A stretch of DNA of 64,000 nucleotides from Boesenbergia rotunda. Taxonomy: Eukaryota; Streptophyta; Magnoliopsida; Zingiberales; Zingiberaceae. The DNA is taken from NCBI GenBank assembly GCA_024364735.1, contig JAGFNQ010002617.1, positions 1 through 64,000 on the forward strand. Direction: 5' to 3'. Made by a program: the position numbers and the translations under genes. Below are positions 1-11,493 of the stretch, piece after piece. Within the stretch, counting starts at the first letter, position 1. Each line of letters begins with the position of its first letter. The notes beneath the pieces are model-generated. The model saw only the letters and a program-made list of their open reading frames with translations. It had not been told where the DNA came from and ran no database searches.

Positions 1-730
1 ACATAAAAAGATCTATATAACCGACCCCACCTAGTGAGATAAGACTTGGTTGTTATTGTGGTGTGACATAAGATAAATAATAAGAAAATGAATGTGCAAT
101 AGAACACTTTGGATTATCTTTGCAAAAAATAATTGGAGGGTCTAAATCACATCTAGGATGAGGTATGTAATCAGAGGGCCGTACAGTGTTGAGGACAAGA
201 AGTATTGGAGCATGTGTCTTTAGATATAAACTTGTAGAGAGGGTTTGTCGAGTGTATGCTCTAGTGGTGGGAGGTATAAGAATGGTTAATAAATAAGAAC
301 AAGAATAGTCTTATAATCTTTTGCATAAAGATCTTATAATCTTTGAACTCTTGCAAAAATTTCTCCAATTTTATTTCATTTTCTTTTAAATTCTTCTTTC
401 ATGTTCTAAAGAAATTTTGTTCTTTCATAGGAAAACATGTTATTCAAGAATAGTGGTCTAGAGAATACTTAAATGCAAGAGTTGAAGTTGATTCAAACCT
501 CATGTACCTTCATCTTTTCCACCCTTAGTCTTGAATTAAAACAAAAAGTGCCATTGAATGTTATAGAACAATTCAAGAATTTATTGAGGTTACTGATGGA
601 CAATAAAAGCAATGGAAGTTCAAGCAGATAAAATATAAAGGCAATAAGTGAGAGAGAAACATCAATATTAAGGATAAAGATAACAAGTGAAAGAGAAACA
701 TTTTTGATATGCTTTACTCATTAGTGAGAC
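1..730. other. AT-rich intergenic DNA, no gene seen
   Basis: No frame long enough or protein-like enough to call. It precedes the copia relic on its minus-strand 3' side, so it may be decayed retrotransposon sequence, but nothing specific was recognised. Confidence 0.4.
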
Positions 731-1474
731 TCATTGGCTATCGTGACATTGATAGATATGCCGGTGGTTAAGAGTGGAGAAAAAAGAGATGGTACTAGAA
801 ATGTGTTTAGAGGCTCCTACATCTAGAATTTGAGGGAATGATCTATATATATGAGAAATAAGAAGGTAATAGATGTACGTCTTTTGGGCTATAAGAGGTA
901 CCTTGGCCTGAGATGAGGCATTAAATATAAATAGCATAGAATTGAAAGAAGTGTAAATACTTCTTTGGAAGAACTACATTACTGGACCCAAACTGGTTGT
1001 AGGTATGGGCTGATGGACCTCCCGAGATGTAGCATTTTACTGGATTATATGAATTGTATAAAGGATGACTAGATGGGTACCATTGAGAGACTAGCAAACT
1101 TTCTTGAGATTGCCAAATTTATCATCTGGGGTCACTTAGGCTTGCATTGCCCACTAGATTGTCAGCCACAGTCTGTTGATAATCTCTTTCACTTCCATGT
1201 GATCCTCTAGATGGAAACTAGACCATTATAGTGGATTGATCCATTGTTAGATTAGAAAATGATGGGACTGAGTTAGAAGTTTGTGAGACCTGCATGTACA
1301 CGTGGGTGGAATAAAAGTGCATAAAAGTTTACTCTTCATTGTATTAAACTCAGGATGAGCATTGTGAAGGAACATGATGTTCAGGAGTTTATCAATGCGA
1401 TTGCATGACCCGACAATATGAATTGCTTTAGGAAATGTCTCTAACATCAACTGCAAAAGGTTAGGATTAGTCAA
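731..1474 (-). mobile_element. Ty1/copia gag-pol relic
   Basis: Two separated minus-strand frames look like pieces of a copia polyprotein in the right order. The upstream piece (1474-1247) carries HPEFNTMKSKLL, like the Gag segment before the zinc knuckle. The downstream piece (937-731) carries QILDVGASKHISSTISFF, like the aspartic protease active-site region, usually DSGASxH; here D-V-G-A-S stands where D-S-G-A-S is expected. No clear zinc knuckle, integrase or reverse transcriptase was found, and stops interrupt the space between. This is a decayed fragment. The family call rests on short motifs only. Confidence 0.42.
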
Positions 1475-2139
1475 TATGAGTATTGTCTTCCAATTATAAA
1501 ACCAGACACCAAATTGATCAGGGACGTCGCCTTATATAGATCCTTAGCTTATGTGCAAGCCTTGTGACAAGAGAAGAAATAATAGAAAATGCTCATTAGG
1601 TTGGTATCAATGTTTCCAAAGGAGAGCATATAACCAAGCATCAATCGACTCTCTCAGGTCTTGGACTTAAGCATCTTGATAACTTGGGTGATGAGTAGTG
1701 AGGTGCTCTAGCTAACCTAGATTGCTCACAAAGTAAAACCATTACAACTCTTTAAGCATGGCTCTTCGAATTCAATTATTTGTGGTGATGATCATGGTGC
1801 TAGAAAGGATCAGGAGACTAGTGGCAGGATACATCAAAAAGACAGTGAGGAATCCAACTTTTTGAATTGAATGGAGCTCTTGACTGCCGACAACCAGTCA
1901 AAGTTCACAAGAGATAGGTATTCTACTACTGCTTAGAGGGCAACAAGCAGAAACCACCTCATGAATTACTGTTGGGATGCACATTGCCTTGCATATTACA
2001 GGCAAAGTGCTAGAGGAAACCTTTGCTTGAGAGATCGGAGGAAGAACACACTCTTCGGCTACTCAATGGTGTTGCCCATGATCAAAGAGAGTTTTTACAG
2101 TGCTAAGAAGAGAATTGTGGGTTTTTGTGTAGCATTAAA
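1475..2139. other. Intergenic, possibly decayed retroelement
   Basis: Short frames only on both strands. It adjoins the copia relic and may be its decayed 5' part, but I recognise no domain or LTR border. Confidence 0.3.
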
Positions 2140-2222
2140 GGAGGTGACACTCGGAAACAACCTCTTACAAAGCAAGGTAAGTCCCACATTGGTGGGAGCT
2201 TCATGCATCGGGTTGCCCTTTT
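2140..2222 (+). mobile_element. Au SINE, 3' fragment
   Basis: The stretch matches the 3' half of the plant Au SINE as I know it. It has the segment around AACAACCTCTTACAAAGCAA, then a shortened middle, then GGGAGCTTCATGCATCGGG and the closing TTGCCCTTTT. The tRNA-like 5' half with boxes A and B is missing. Fuller copies lie on the minus strand at 21841-22001 and 25773-25933. Confidence 0.55.
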
Positions 2223-3300
2223 ATTAAAGGAGGTGTCAATCAGAATAGGGAGAGTCACTAAGGAGGAGGAAAGAAAAGATCTGTGAGTTGCTTCTGTATT
2301 CACCATGCACATTCAGTCGGATCACATGGTCTAAACGATCATGATTCAAATATTAAATGAAATTAATAATGATGATATGTAATGTAAGTAGTTATCATAC
2401 TCTTCATGATGTGCAGATGAATCAATTAGTTTGTACATCATCAGGCATTTTCCCCTTTCTTGATCAACATTCTTCTCAAAGGAAGTTTAAGAGGAATTGA
2501 ATGTATATTTTATTGAATCCATGCCACTTGTTTCACGGAAACAATGCATGCTACACTGCTCCATGTGAAACAATGGCATTGTTGATGGAGAGCAACCCAC
2601 CGAGAACTAGGCAAAGCTCCAGCTCAGATGAATCCATACCACATGGTACTGATCAGATGTAACACCAGGAGATTATAGGACGACACATCATCTTTGTGGG
2701 GTGGAACCGCAACATCTTCAACCGTTGAGCCAAAGAGGAGGAGATTCCATGTCAATGGCAGACTCTGATTGTTAAGCCATTGACAAATTTAAAAGTGTTG
2801 CTATTGGATCTCAAGATCAAAATAAAGGAGAGGTTAACTGGAGATTATCAGGGAAAGTCATATAAATACCACTAAATGATCAAACAAATGTGCACTTACA
2901 CCAAAATTTGATCAAGAGATTAAAACCCATAAAAGGTAAAAACCAAATTAATCAAATAAATAAAGAAAGAAAAAAATAGAACACAAAGACAAGCTAAGGA
3001 ATGCTCTACCATAAGATGAGGTTGTTCTGAGCCTCATGCGGGTTTGATCTAGTTCTCTAGCGGCCTAAGGATTGTGATATCCATGTGACAGTTGCTTTTT
3101 GAGAGGTGTCAGAGACTCTTTCAATGTTTAGCATTTTAGGTTTATAATTATAAATATCATCAAAGGATAAAGCATATGATCTCATGAATCTTTGGAATGG
3201 TTTATTTCTCATTTATGTAGAATATAATAGGTGTCTTTCCAAGGCACCTAGCTATTTGATACAAACTGAAATTGATTTTTAATTTGTGGTTTCCTAAAAT
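2223..3300. other. Intergenic, nothing recognised
   Basis: AT-rich with scattered stops. I looked here for the N-terminal exon of the dehydratase-like gene just downstream and did not find it. Confidence 0.4.
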
Positions 3301-3339
3301 CAAAGAAGACCAATTTAAACAAATTGTTGTTTCTCAACG

Positions 3340-3739
3340 GATTGTTCATGCATATCTTTGGTATTCTTGCCTTCAGTGACGAACCGCGGTTTCATGTGCT
3401 CTCACATTTTTGTAAATGTACATGCAGCCAGGATCTGTATATGTTTCTCAGACGCTAAAATTTATTTCGCCGGTCTACATTGGCGATGAGGTTCTCGCTG
3501 AAGTAGAACCAACATACTTGCGGGAACACAAGAACAGATACATGTATGATGCAATAATTCACTCGCTATAGTCATTTCAAAATTTACTTTAACCTTTTTT
3601 CTAATTGTTGTTGTAACCGTGCAGTGTAAAGTTTACCTCAAAATGTTTAACAAACGGGGGTTCTTCTCTCGTTATTGATGGTGAAACGACAGCTATTTTA
3701 CCAACACTGGTATTACTGGACAGAAAGAATTTGGACTGA
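3340..3739 (+). pseudogene. Hydroxyacyl-thioester dehydratase (HTD2-like) 3' exons
   Basis: Two exons encode the C-terminal half of a MaoC/hot-dog dehydratase of the mitochondrial 3-hydroxyacyl-thioester dehydratase family, which acts in mitochondrial fatty acid synthesis. Exon 3428-3543 begins PGSVYVSQTLKF and contains SPVYIGDEVLAEVEP. Exon 3625-3739 reads VKFTSKCLTNGG, then SLVIDGETTAILPTL, and stops at 3737-3739. The join is clean: donor after 3543, acceptor before 3625, phases agree. Upstream, 3340-3420 resembles the expected catalytic segment (RIVHAYLWYSCL against family RLVHGMLVASLF) but runs into TGA and needs frame changes to reach exon 3428. The catalytic N-terminal half was not found. 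It is probably a pseudogene; a real gene with a distant first exon remains possible. Confidence 0.6.
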
Positions 3740-4547
3740 TAGGTTGATGATGATTTTCTTATCCATTTTTCTTTTTAACGTTTCTGACAAAGTTTCTATA
3801 ATAATAGCTAGGAAATTGAATGCATAGGAGGACTACACGATATTCTTAAACGACTTGTTAATCATCTGTAAGTGGGGCATGCATGCAAGCTAATTAAGGG
3901 GCACTTTCATCTGCAGGTATAAATTATTGCAAATCCTAGGATGAGCTAGCTAGATACGCTGCATTAACCATTTTACAGCTTCCTTCTAAAATTTTTCCCT
4001 GAAGTTTTGATCCATCCCAGCTTTAGCATCTGAGCTAGCTGCTTTTTCCTGTCTTTCACACCAATTTAGTGGATGCAAGAAGAACTATACTGTATCCATA
4101 ATTATTGTTGATGACTGATGGGACACGATCACCAGCAGGCAGCAGTAAGACAAATTAAATTTGATTATAAGTCGTGGCTGGTAGCCTTAATTCTAAAAAG
4201 ATGTCTGTACAAAGCATTCAAATTAAAATTTTCATTTTACCCTTCTCAAAAATCATGTGCATGGTTCCGTGATCGTATGTGATTTAAACAGTTAAGAGGC
4301 AAATCAATCATGCATTTTCTCATAAAAAGAATTCCGATACCATCTCAAGCGAAATCGGAAATCTTAGTCTGTAATGCTACACCTTCATCTTTAACTACGT
4401 GATCCAAAAGTGACGTTTGTAGCCGAAAAATACCCACGAAGAGGTACCACATCCAGGTCGTGGCGGTATATTGTCCTGTCGTAACATTTCCTCTGATATC
4501 AAAACGCAAAAACTTTGTTATTTACACCGTCTTTAAACCGGTTTGGT
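3740..4547. other. Intergenic between dehydratase relic and HIPP gene
   Basis: No coding signal. It should contain the 3' untranslated end of the minus-strand HIPP gene, but no poly(A) site could be fixed. Confidence 0.4.
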
Positions 4548-6009
4548 TCACATAACGGAGCACGAGTTGGGGTTCTCGTCGCTGAAGAGCTGCGGCGCGT
4601 GGACCATGTCGAAGCGGTAACCGTACCCTCCGTAGTACTCCATCGCGTATCCCACCGGCGCACCCGCCGCCTCCGCCGCTGGATTCCAAATCTCCTCCTT
4701 CTCCCCTCCGCCGCCGCCGCCGCCTCCCTTTCCGCCTTTCTTTTTATCCACGACGCCGTCCTTAGTCTTCTTCTCCCCGTCGGCGCCGCCGGCGCCTTTA
4801 TCCTTCTTAGGCTGCACCACCGCGACGTCTCGCTTCAGCTTCGACTTCAGCTTCTCCGGCAGCGGCTTCGCGTCCATCGTCCCCTTCACGGTCACCTGAT
4901 CCGTCTGCGCGTCGAATACGACGCTCTCGACGCCTGAGTGGCACGACGGTAATTAGTGTCGATAGCAGGGTCGAATCGGAAAGGAAGCAGAAAGCCAAAA
5001 GCCTGCGAATATTCCTCGATGCAGCTGAAGGTCCGTTACAAGCCGTACATGTTCAACCCGACGGCGACGAAAAAAACCCGACGGAATTTCACTTGGCCCC
5101 TTGGAATTTCGATTTTCAAATCCGTTCAAGTTCGAAAAAAAAAATCAGCCAAAAGTCGTCTCCGCCTTTTCGAGTTCGCGAGAATTTTGAATCGAAACAA
5201 AAAAAAAATGAAGAAATAAATTGGAAATTAAACTCACCTTTGATTTTGAGGATGGTTTTGCGGATTCGACGGATGCATCCTTCGCAGTGCAATCGAATTT
5301 TAAGCGTCAACGTCGTCACTACCAGCTGATGATTTTGGGATCGTGAAAAAATAATTGAAAATTAATGTTAATAAGTGTTTTAATTTTGAAAAAAATTGAT
5401 AGAAATGATAGTATACTTTTTCCTGAGGCTTCTTCTTCTCGTCGGTTTGCTTGGCGGCTGAGGGTTTTTTGGTGGCGTTGGCGTTCTTGGGGAAGTTGGT
5501 TGGCGAGACGAGGTCGACCTTCTTGTGGCATTTCGCTTCCACCTGATCTCGAAGCTTCCACGGATCCAGCTTCCCGACCACCGTCAGCTTCCCGATCCCA
5601 GCATCCGCCTTCACCGCCTCCACCCCTAACCTCGACGGAGATATCGATCGGACGGGGAATGCATTAAGGAAGAGACGACGAGACGGCTCATACCTTGGGT
5701 GCCTCGGACGGATTTGATGACTTTTTTGGAGCAGCCCTCGCAATGCATGTCCACCTTCAAGACGACGGTGATGCTTCCGTCGTCGTTCTTCTCCGGTTTT
5801 CCCTTGCCTCCAACTCTGTTTTCCTCATCGTTTTCTCCGCCTTCGTCCGTCGCCTCCGCCGCAGCGTTGCCGGCCATCGCCGGCCCGTCCTCGCTCTGTT
5901 GCTTCTTCTTCTGCGGCGAAAGACAATACGAGCGTACAATGGATCACAGAAACGATCGATCGGAGGACGAATCGAAGGAGAAGATGAAGCTCTATCGTAC
6001 CTTCCCCAT
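4548..6009 (-). CDS. Heavy-metal-associated isoprenylated plant protein, two HMA domains
   Basis: A HIPP metallochaperone: it binds soft metals through HMA CxxC motifs and is expected to attach to membranes by prenylation. The coding exons on the minus strand are 6009-6001, 5910-5694, 5625-5417, 5325-5238 and 4933-4548, giving 302 residues with all phases agreeing. HMA 1 (about 50-115) has MHCEGC with Cys60 and Cys63; HMA 2 (about 147-212) has LHCEGC with Cys159 and Cys162. Lys-rich linkers lie between and after them, followed by a Gly run near residue 245. The last four residues, CSVM, form a CaaX farnesylation box. The start chosen is a three-codon exon (MGK) spliced to KKKQQSEDG, a typical HIPP start; an in-frame ATG at 5877 is the alternative. 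The gene lies in a GC-rich island. Confidence 0.9.
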
Positions 6010-6082
6010 GGCGGCCGCTCTTCGCCTTCTCTGTCTCGCCTTTCCGATGTGGATCGAGAGGAAGTGGAACCGGACGGCCGAA

Positions 6083-6098
6083 GGCAATATATAGACAT
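6083..6098 (-). promoter_or_regulatory. TATA box of the HIPP gene
   Basis: The minus strand reads CTATATATTG about 80-90 bases upstream of the ATG at 6009, a suitable place for a core promoter. The start of transcription was not determined. Confidence 0.5.
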
Positions 6099-6479
6099 CA
6101 ATACTGCGTACATACCCAATGTTCACCCATGCAATTAAGAATGCTCTTCCTCGAAACAGCCAATAGAAATTTCGGTGAAGTTCGAGTGATCCGTACGCGT
6201 TAGTTAGAAGACGGTCATGCAGGCATTGATAATCCGCGCGGTGGCGGTTTGGCGACGCAAGAGAGCCGTCGGATGTGGACAATCACAGGAGAAGAGTAGC
6301 TACGCTGCGACACGTAGCAGCACCCGAATGGGTAAATAAGTTTTCATACCTATAAATAAAAAGAGAGGGGATAATAAGTGGGTAAATTTTCCTAAACTCC
6401 CCACTTACCAAGTTAACTTTACATGCAATCCCTACCCAAACATTTCTTTGCATGCAGTCCCTGATGTGATGTTTGGTGA

Positions 6480-6660
6480 GTATTATTTGAAGAAAATTGA
6501 GTATAAAACTTAGAAAACTGAGTATGACAGTTTGCATCCACCACATCAATAACCCTGTACTCAATTTTCACTCTTTTATACTCAAGTTTCACTTTTTTAT
6601 ACTCAGTTTTCAGTGATGTATACTCAATTTTTACCCTTTTATACACAGTTCCATTAGGGA
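6480..6660. repeat. Short tandem repeat with TATACTCA motif
   Basis: Direct and inverted copies of a roughly 20-base motif (ATACTCAATTTTCACTC and variants) occur several times, giving low-complexity frames on the minus strand. No gene. Confidence 0.5.
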
Positions 6661-6761
6661 GCAAAAACAAACAAAAACTTGTGTGGGGAGTGAATGCAAA
6701 GTTTGACTCCCCATTAGGGATTTAAAGCAACTTTACCGATAATAAGTTGAATAATGATTGA

Positions 6762-6951
6762 GAGAGTGAAAATCATAGTGAATGATGTGGCACCTTACAT
6801 GCACGATTTTCGACGGGTTCACAGTGCCCCCCAGGGTATAGTTTGATTCGGGGTGGCAGTCGAAGGTCGCCGATGGTGTCCAAGCGATAATCGGACGTGT
6901 GCATGTAAAATGTCACGTCATGCAATATCATTCACTATGATTTTCACTCTC
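6762..6951. mobile_element. MITE, about 190 bp with long terminal inverted repeats
   Basis: The left end, GAGAGTGAAAATCATAGTGA, is repeated in inverted orientation at the right end. Inversion continues inward, with divergence, to GTGCATGTAA. The core carries CAGGGTATAGTTTGATTC and GATGGTGTCCAAGCGATAAT. A second copy of the same element, inverted, lies at 36414-36655. It has no coding capacity. The superfamily was not decided because the target-site duplication is unclear. Confidence 0.7.
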
Positions 6952-7104
6952 CTGTGTATTCTCATGATCCCTCTACGAATTAAAGGGAGAGAGATACATA
7001 ATAAAATCAATTTATACTGGATAGAGGATGAAAAAAAAATTCCTGCAATCACGTATCCGTCGAAAATTGATCCTATTTTATTATATAAATTTATCATCTT
7101 CTAA

Positions 7105-7560
7105 TTAACTAGGTATTCCATGGGGATAGAATGGATAATACACTTCCAATATAATAAAATTAAATATTTTGATAGTACAAAAATATTCTACAATAAATTA
7201 TTATAAGGCCTAAAAAACATCTAAATTATCTTAGGATACAAACAAATTAAACATACAAAATTTGATATTCACTTTTAGTAGAGATGACAAAGTCTGAACA
7301 AATAAAGCTTATGAAACCCTAAACCATATTCATCAACATAAACAATTAGAAATGCAAAATTTGATGTTCACTTTGGTAGAGATGATAAAGTATCAAGGAA
7401 TAAAGCTTATGAACCCATAGATGAACTTTCTTCCACACTGAAACCCTCTGCAACATACAAACTTTGAATTGTAAACACACAAATTCAGTAGTTATCTAAC
7501 AATTTCAACTTTCTGGAATAAATTTATCAGCAAAATGTCCAACCCCTAAATTTCAACTTT
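7105..7560. repeat. AT-rich spacer with a two-copy tandem repeat
   Basis: A roughly 100-base unit containing AAAATTTGATRTTCACTTT and AATAAAGCTTATGAA occurs at about 7256 and again at about 7357. No gene seen. Confidence 0.5.
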
Positions 7561-7589
7561 GTATATTTGTTCTTCTAACATTGTGCCAT

Positions 7590-8595
7590 TAGGAAGCTTT
7601 CTTAAGCTTGGCATTCTTCTTATGATTCAATCAAGGTTTAAATTTCATTCGGCTCAGACTGCGAGAAGGTGTTAGATCATGGTCTTGGTTGTGCTCATAA
7701 ATTTGAAGTAGAAGAACTTGACAATGAGTATATCATTGGAACAAATCGTATTACCTTGCAGGATATTGTTTCTTTGAACATCTTGCTAAACAAATTTGCA
7801 GGGCGACACTAGTCAAGACCATCTGTGTTGCTGAAATGTATATATACCTTGAACATGCTCGGTAGCTCATTTTTGGCCTGCAAGGTACAAACTTTGGAAG
7901 CAAAAAAACACTTCAAAATTTGAACAACATAATTCAAGCAAAAAAACACCTGCTAGGTCTCAATGAACAGAAATTTCCAGCCTTCAAAACCATGTCTCCA
8001 ACAGTGATTTGATCATTCCATTCACCAGCATTGGTCAGGGCTTGCATAATCCACACTCCAAAAGTCCCTGCGATTAAGCTAAACCTGAGATCAAGTACTA
8101 AAGATTGATTGAGAAGCTAGCAGAAATTCACCATTGAATCTGAGTGTGGGTAGATGATGATCCCACTTCTTGCTACATCTCCTGGAGGTGTGTCAGCATG
8201 CATTCATCACTAAGATGAGCTTTTTAGGTCGAAACCAAGATGACTTTTAAAATAAAAAATCCAACATTGCACGATTAGAGATCAAACATGCGAATTCATA
8301 TCGATGAGCAAATATAACAAAACATTTTATAGCTTCAACAATGCATGATTTAGGAATCAAGAGAATGCGATTCTGCAACTAGGGCTCACCAAACTTACAA
8401 GTGACCAGCGCCAGGGCGAGGTCGGGGTTGGAAGTCGGCGTCGAAGATGGCAACGAAGCCCCAATCGACGGCGTAGGGCTACTCGAGGCCTTGGAAGAAA
8501 GAGCCGGATTGGTAGCCGCTCCGGATGGTGCGGAGCGCGTACTTGATGCGGACGCCCTTGGATTCCCACGACCTGCGCTCTTGCGCCACCATTTC
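7590..8595 (-). pseudogene. CslA-like (glucomannan 4-beta-mannosyltransferase) pseudogene
   Basis: The minus strand carries ordered, broken pieces of a cellulose-synthase-like A enzyme, a Golgi GT2 glycosyltransferase making mannan backbones. The piece at 8595-8400 reads WESKGVRIKYALR, then RSGYQSGS, then a TAG, then FVAIFDADFQP, which is the GT2 metal-binding region. Near 8070-7950 comes FGVWIMQALTNAGEWND, matching family GTAGVWRIQALNDAGGWND, but the acidic ED motif that follows in the family is changed. Near 7880-7790 come AKNELPSMF, FQQHRWS (family QQHRW) and PANLFSKM in different frames. Splice-like borders survive at 8595 and about 8400, so this is a decayed genomic copy, not a retrocopy. 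The 5' exons and the transmembrane C-terminus are not recognisable. Confidence 0.75.
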
Positions 8596-9600
8596 CTGCG
8601 GTTTGGATTAAGCAGGTGGGGAAGGAGAGGAACCCCTGACCAACAGGTGGTCCGGTTAAACAGCTTTTTTTTTATAGTTTTTTTAGTGTTAATAATGTTT
8701 TTTTAAGTGATGAAATATGTTAAAAAAGAATGTTATGACTAGATTATAAATCAGTGTTTCTTATATAAGAGATCAATATAATAGATTGACATTCATAATT
8801 ATTAATTGATTATTTAATATATAATTAATAGTTTTATTTTATATATAAAATGAAGAATTTGAGAATATTTAATAATAATTTATAAATTATTATTATTTAC
8901 TTATAAACTATTAGTTAAAATGAAGAATTTGAGATGAAATAATAATAATTTATAAATTATTAAATAATTAAAAGAGTTGTTTAGTTAATTTATAATTTTT
9001 AAATTTATAATAATAATAATAATAATAATAATAATCTAATCGCAACCAACCGTAACGAATCGTGAATCAATAGTTTAGAATCGTGAATCGTAATCGTCTT
9101 GGATGATTAAAGTTATGGATCGATTTTATAAAAACTATCGAACCGATGATTCCGAACCGTTAAACTATTAGTTCTAAATTGAGTTCAGGTCTATGCTGAC
9201 AGTAAACAACGATGTCGACGAAGCGAAAGAAATCAAGTAACAAACTTTTATCTCAATGAAAAAATGTTTCTTGAGGAGCGTTGGCGAAGCAATGACGTTG
9301 GACAAACGACGACTATGGCACTGACGGCAAACGATGATGACATTGACAGCAATTGATATGCGGTGATAGCGGCATGGGAGACAACTACAGTAATGTGAAA
9401 TGGGCGACAACTACAGTAATGTGTAATGGAAGATTTTGAGTGTAAAATTAAAATTATGGAAAAAAATAAGAAAGGGATGAAAGAAAGAAAAAATTGAAAA
9501 GAAAAAAAGTTCAGGATTAAAGAGGAAGAAGAAAAAAATTTTGACTCGGAAAAAAGGAAAAAGGTTTTGACTAAAAGATTTTTAATTGTATGTTTTTAAA
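8596..9600. other. Intergenic, AT-rich, with a short microsatellite
   Basis: Contains an (AAT)n run near 9008-9035 and repeated AATAATTTATAAATTATT segments around 8870-8960. No gene or domain recognised. Confidence 0.45.
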
Positions 9601-9659
9601 AGAAAGTCTAAAAAATTTTAAAATTTATAATTGTATTTTTTTATTTTTTTTTCTTTCAC

Positions 9660-10925
9660 CGTATTAATATTTTTCATGAATTCTAGTGGGGGCGCTTGCA
9701 TCCCCTCTGATTCTGTCATAAAGTGAGGTGGACTTTCAAGAGCGAAATTGACCTGAGTGATGTTGACGCTAGCTCTGATCTGCAAGAAAATGATCGTTAG
9801 CAAACCCGTTGAGAAAAGTCCTCGGCAAGACCCTCCGACGATCAAGTTAGTCTCCGGTGGAAGAACAGAAGAGTAATGGAACAGTAGAACCAAAGACTAT
9901 CACGCATACTTACGAAGTGGGGAGTGGAGGGGCTTATATAGCCGAGGGAACTGACTGCTTCTGTCCACATCTGTCACTTTTTGTCTTATGCGGGGCAGGG
10001 TAAGGTGTCGCATGCAAGGGCAGGGTAAGGGGCGCTGTCAGTTCGCCGACTGACGCCGTCCAACGCCGCTCGGTTACTATGGTATGGGGTGTAAGGGGAT
10101 TGCAAGAAGGTACTGTATCAGCGGATCATACTGTGTCAGACGGTCATACTGTGTCAGCGGAATATCCGCGATTCGGGCAAGGATGACGTCAAGCCTGAGC
10201 CGACCTACGCTGACTTCTGCACAGTTCTAATCAGCAAGGAGTCAGAGAGTAGGCATTTCGCTGTGAAACGATAATACCGAGCCGATGTGCCGACCGACGG
10301 CCTTGAGTGGGGTCGGGTCATGCGACCAATATCCCTCCGTGTGGGACAGGATACTTCCCGAGTCAATGGGCGCTCGGGCATGGTTTATCGGCCGTATCTC
10401 TGGGTTGGGTGGTCAGGTTAGAGGAAGACTGCCAACTGGAAACCACTTGGATGCGGTTCAGGCACTCTTCGGCAGTTGACATGCTATTCAGGTGCTCGAA
10501 TAGTAGGTTCCCTGGGTGACAACAATCGGATAATTATTGGATAATTATTACCCGCAACGCACAACAATTAAGACCTTAATGATTACAGTGGTCGTTACCA
10601 AAAGATAATATCTATGAAGTAACTGATGATTAAGGGATGTGGAGGAGAATGTGGGGACACGAGTGACCAAGACCTCGGATATATAAGATGACTCGACATC
10701 TAGGTAAAGGGGTAAGCTTTCCGAACTTAGCTCCTCATTGTCCTCTGAAAAGAGATAATATTCCTGACTTGAGCGTCGGAGTGGGCTCCACCGGAAAATC
10801 TTCTGGTTTGTTCCCTTTAACGCTTTTGTTAATCTCGCAAGGCATGAGCATCTTTTCTCCGTCATCGTCCCCGTCGCTCGCTTCTGGAACATATCCCTTT
10901 AAAAGAACAAATATTAATCATAGTA
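9660..10925. mobile_element. LTR-retrotransposon relic
   Basis: GC-richer than its surroundings, with features of gypsy LTR or leader sequence. One TATA-like block, GGCTATATAAGCCCCTCC, lies on the minus strand near 9930-9950. A second, ATATATAAGATGACTCG, lies on the plus strand near 10680. The phrases CGATCAAGTTAGTCTCCGG and CGGTGGAGCCCACTCCGAC resemble each other on opposite strands. I found no protein domain and could not define LTR ends or a target-site duplication. Confidence 0.4.
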
Positions 10926-10926
10926 G

Positions 10927-11095
10927 TTAGCCCCTGAGGCTGTGGTGCAGTGATAGGGTGATTGGTCACTATCCTAGGTATTCGTCGTTCGATCCTTAGC
11001 TATGCTATATTTTGTAGAATTTTTCCTTTAAATAGAATGTGAATCCTGAGAGATTAGATTTCTAGACCGTCTTTCACAAGCGTTTTTTGATTTAT
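10927..11095 (+). mobile_element. tRNA-derived SINE-like element
   Basis: A box-A-like stretch (GGTGCAGTGATAGGGTG) is followed about 35 bases later by a box-B-like stretch (GTTCGATCCTTAGC). The body then reads TATATTTTGTAGAATTTTTC and TGAATCCTGAGAGATTAGA. The body aligns with the segment at 37600-37740, so this is a dispersed family and not a single tRNA gene. No tRNA cloverleaf with CCA-end stems was recognised. Confidence 0.5.
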
Positions 11096-11408
11096 CATGA
11101 TAACTAATAAAAAAATTTTATGAGAACTATCTCAAGTTAATTTGCTACCTAATTCAACATTATCCACAGCAGCTTGTCTCTCGCCGACCGGCTTAACGAA
11201 TCGCATAGCCACGTCTGGATGCGACCCACAACGCCATCTCTCCTCCGAACATTTGTCGTTTCTGAATTCCACGGCCGATCTTTCCATTTTCAGTCGATGG
11301 ACGGATCGATTGAGTCCCCCTTCCATAGTATGTCCGACGTCGTGCTTCGACGCGTATAGAAGCCCTCTTGTGCGGTCATATTTTCCATTTTTACTTTGCG
11401 TGGACGAT

Positions 11409-11434
11409 TCTTCTTCTTCTTCTTCTTCTTCTTC
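11409..11434. repeat. (TTC)n microsatellite in the thiolase 5' leader
   Basis: About eight TTC units lie some 60 bases upstream of the thiolase ATG, in the probable 5' untranslated region. Confidence 0.7.
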
Positions 11435-11493
11435 GTTAATATCTATCTTGGAGAAGATCTAGAGGAGAGGGATCTGAATCCGATCGAGAAGAG

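Noticed and set aside
4515..4998. Plus-strand frame opposite the last HIPP exon
   Set aside because: It is the antisense of Lys- and Gly-rich coding sequence, giving Leu/Arg-rich low complexity.
5626..5877. ATG at 5877 as the HIPP start
   Set aside because: The upstream three-codon exon joins in frame and gives the family-typical MGKKKK start, so the longer model is preferred.
10927..11000. tRNA gene
   Set aside because: Box A/B-like motifs are present, but no cloverleaf was recognised, and the sequence continues into a dispersed SINE body found again at 37.6 kb.
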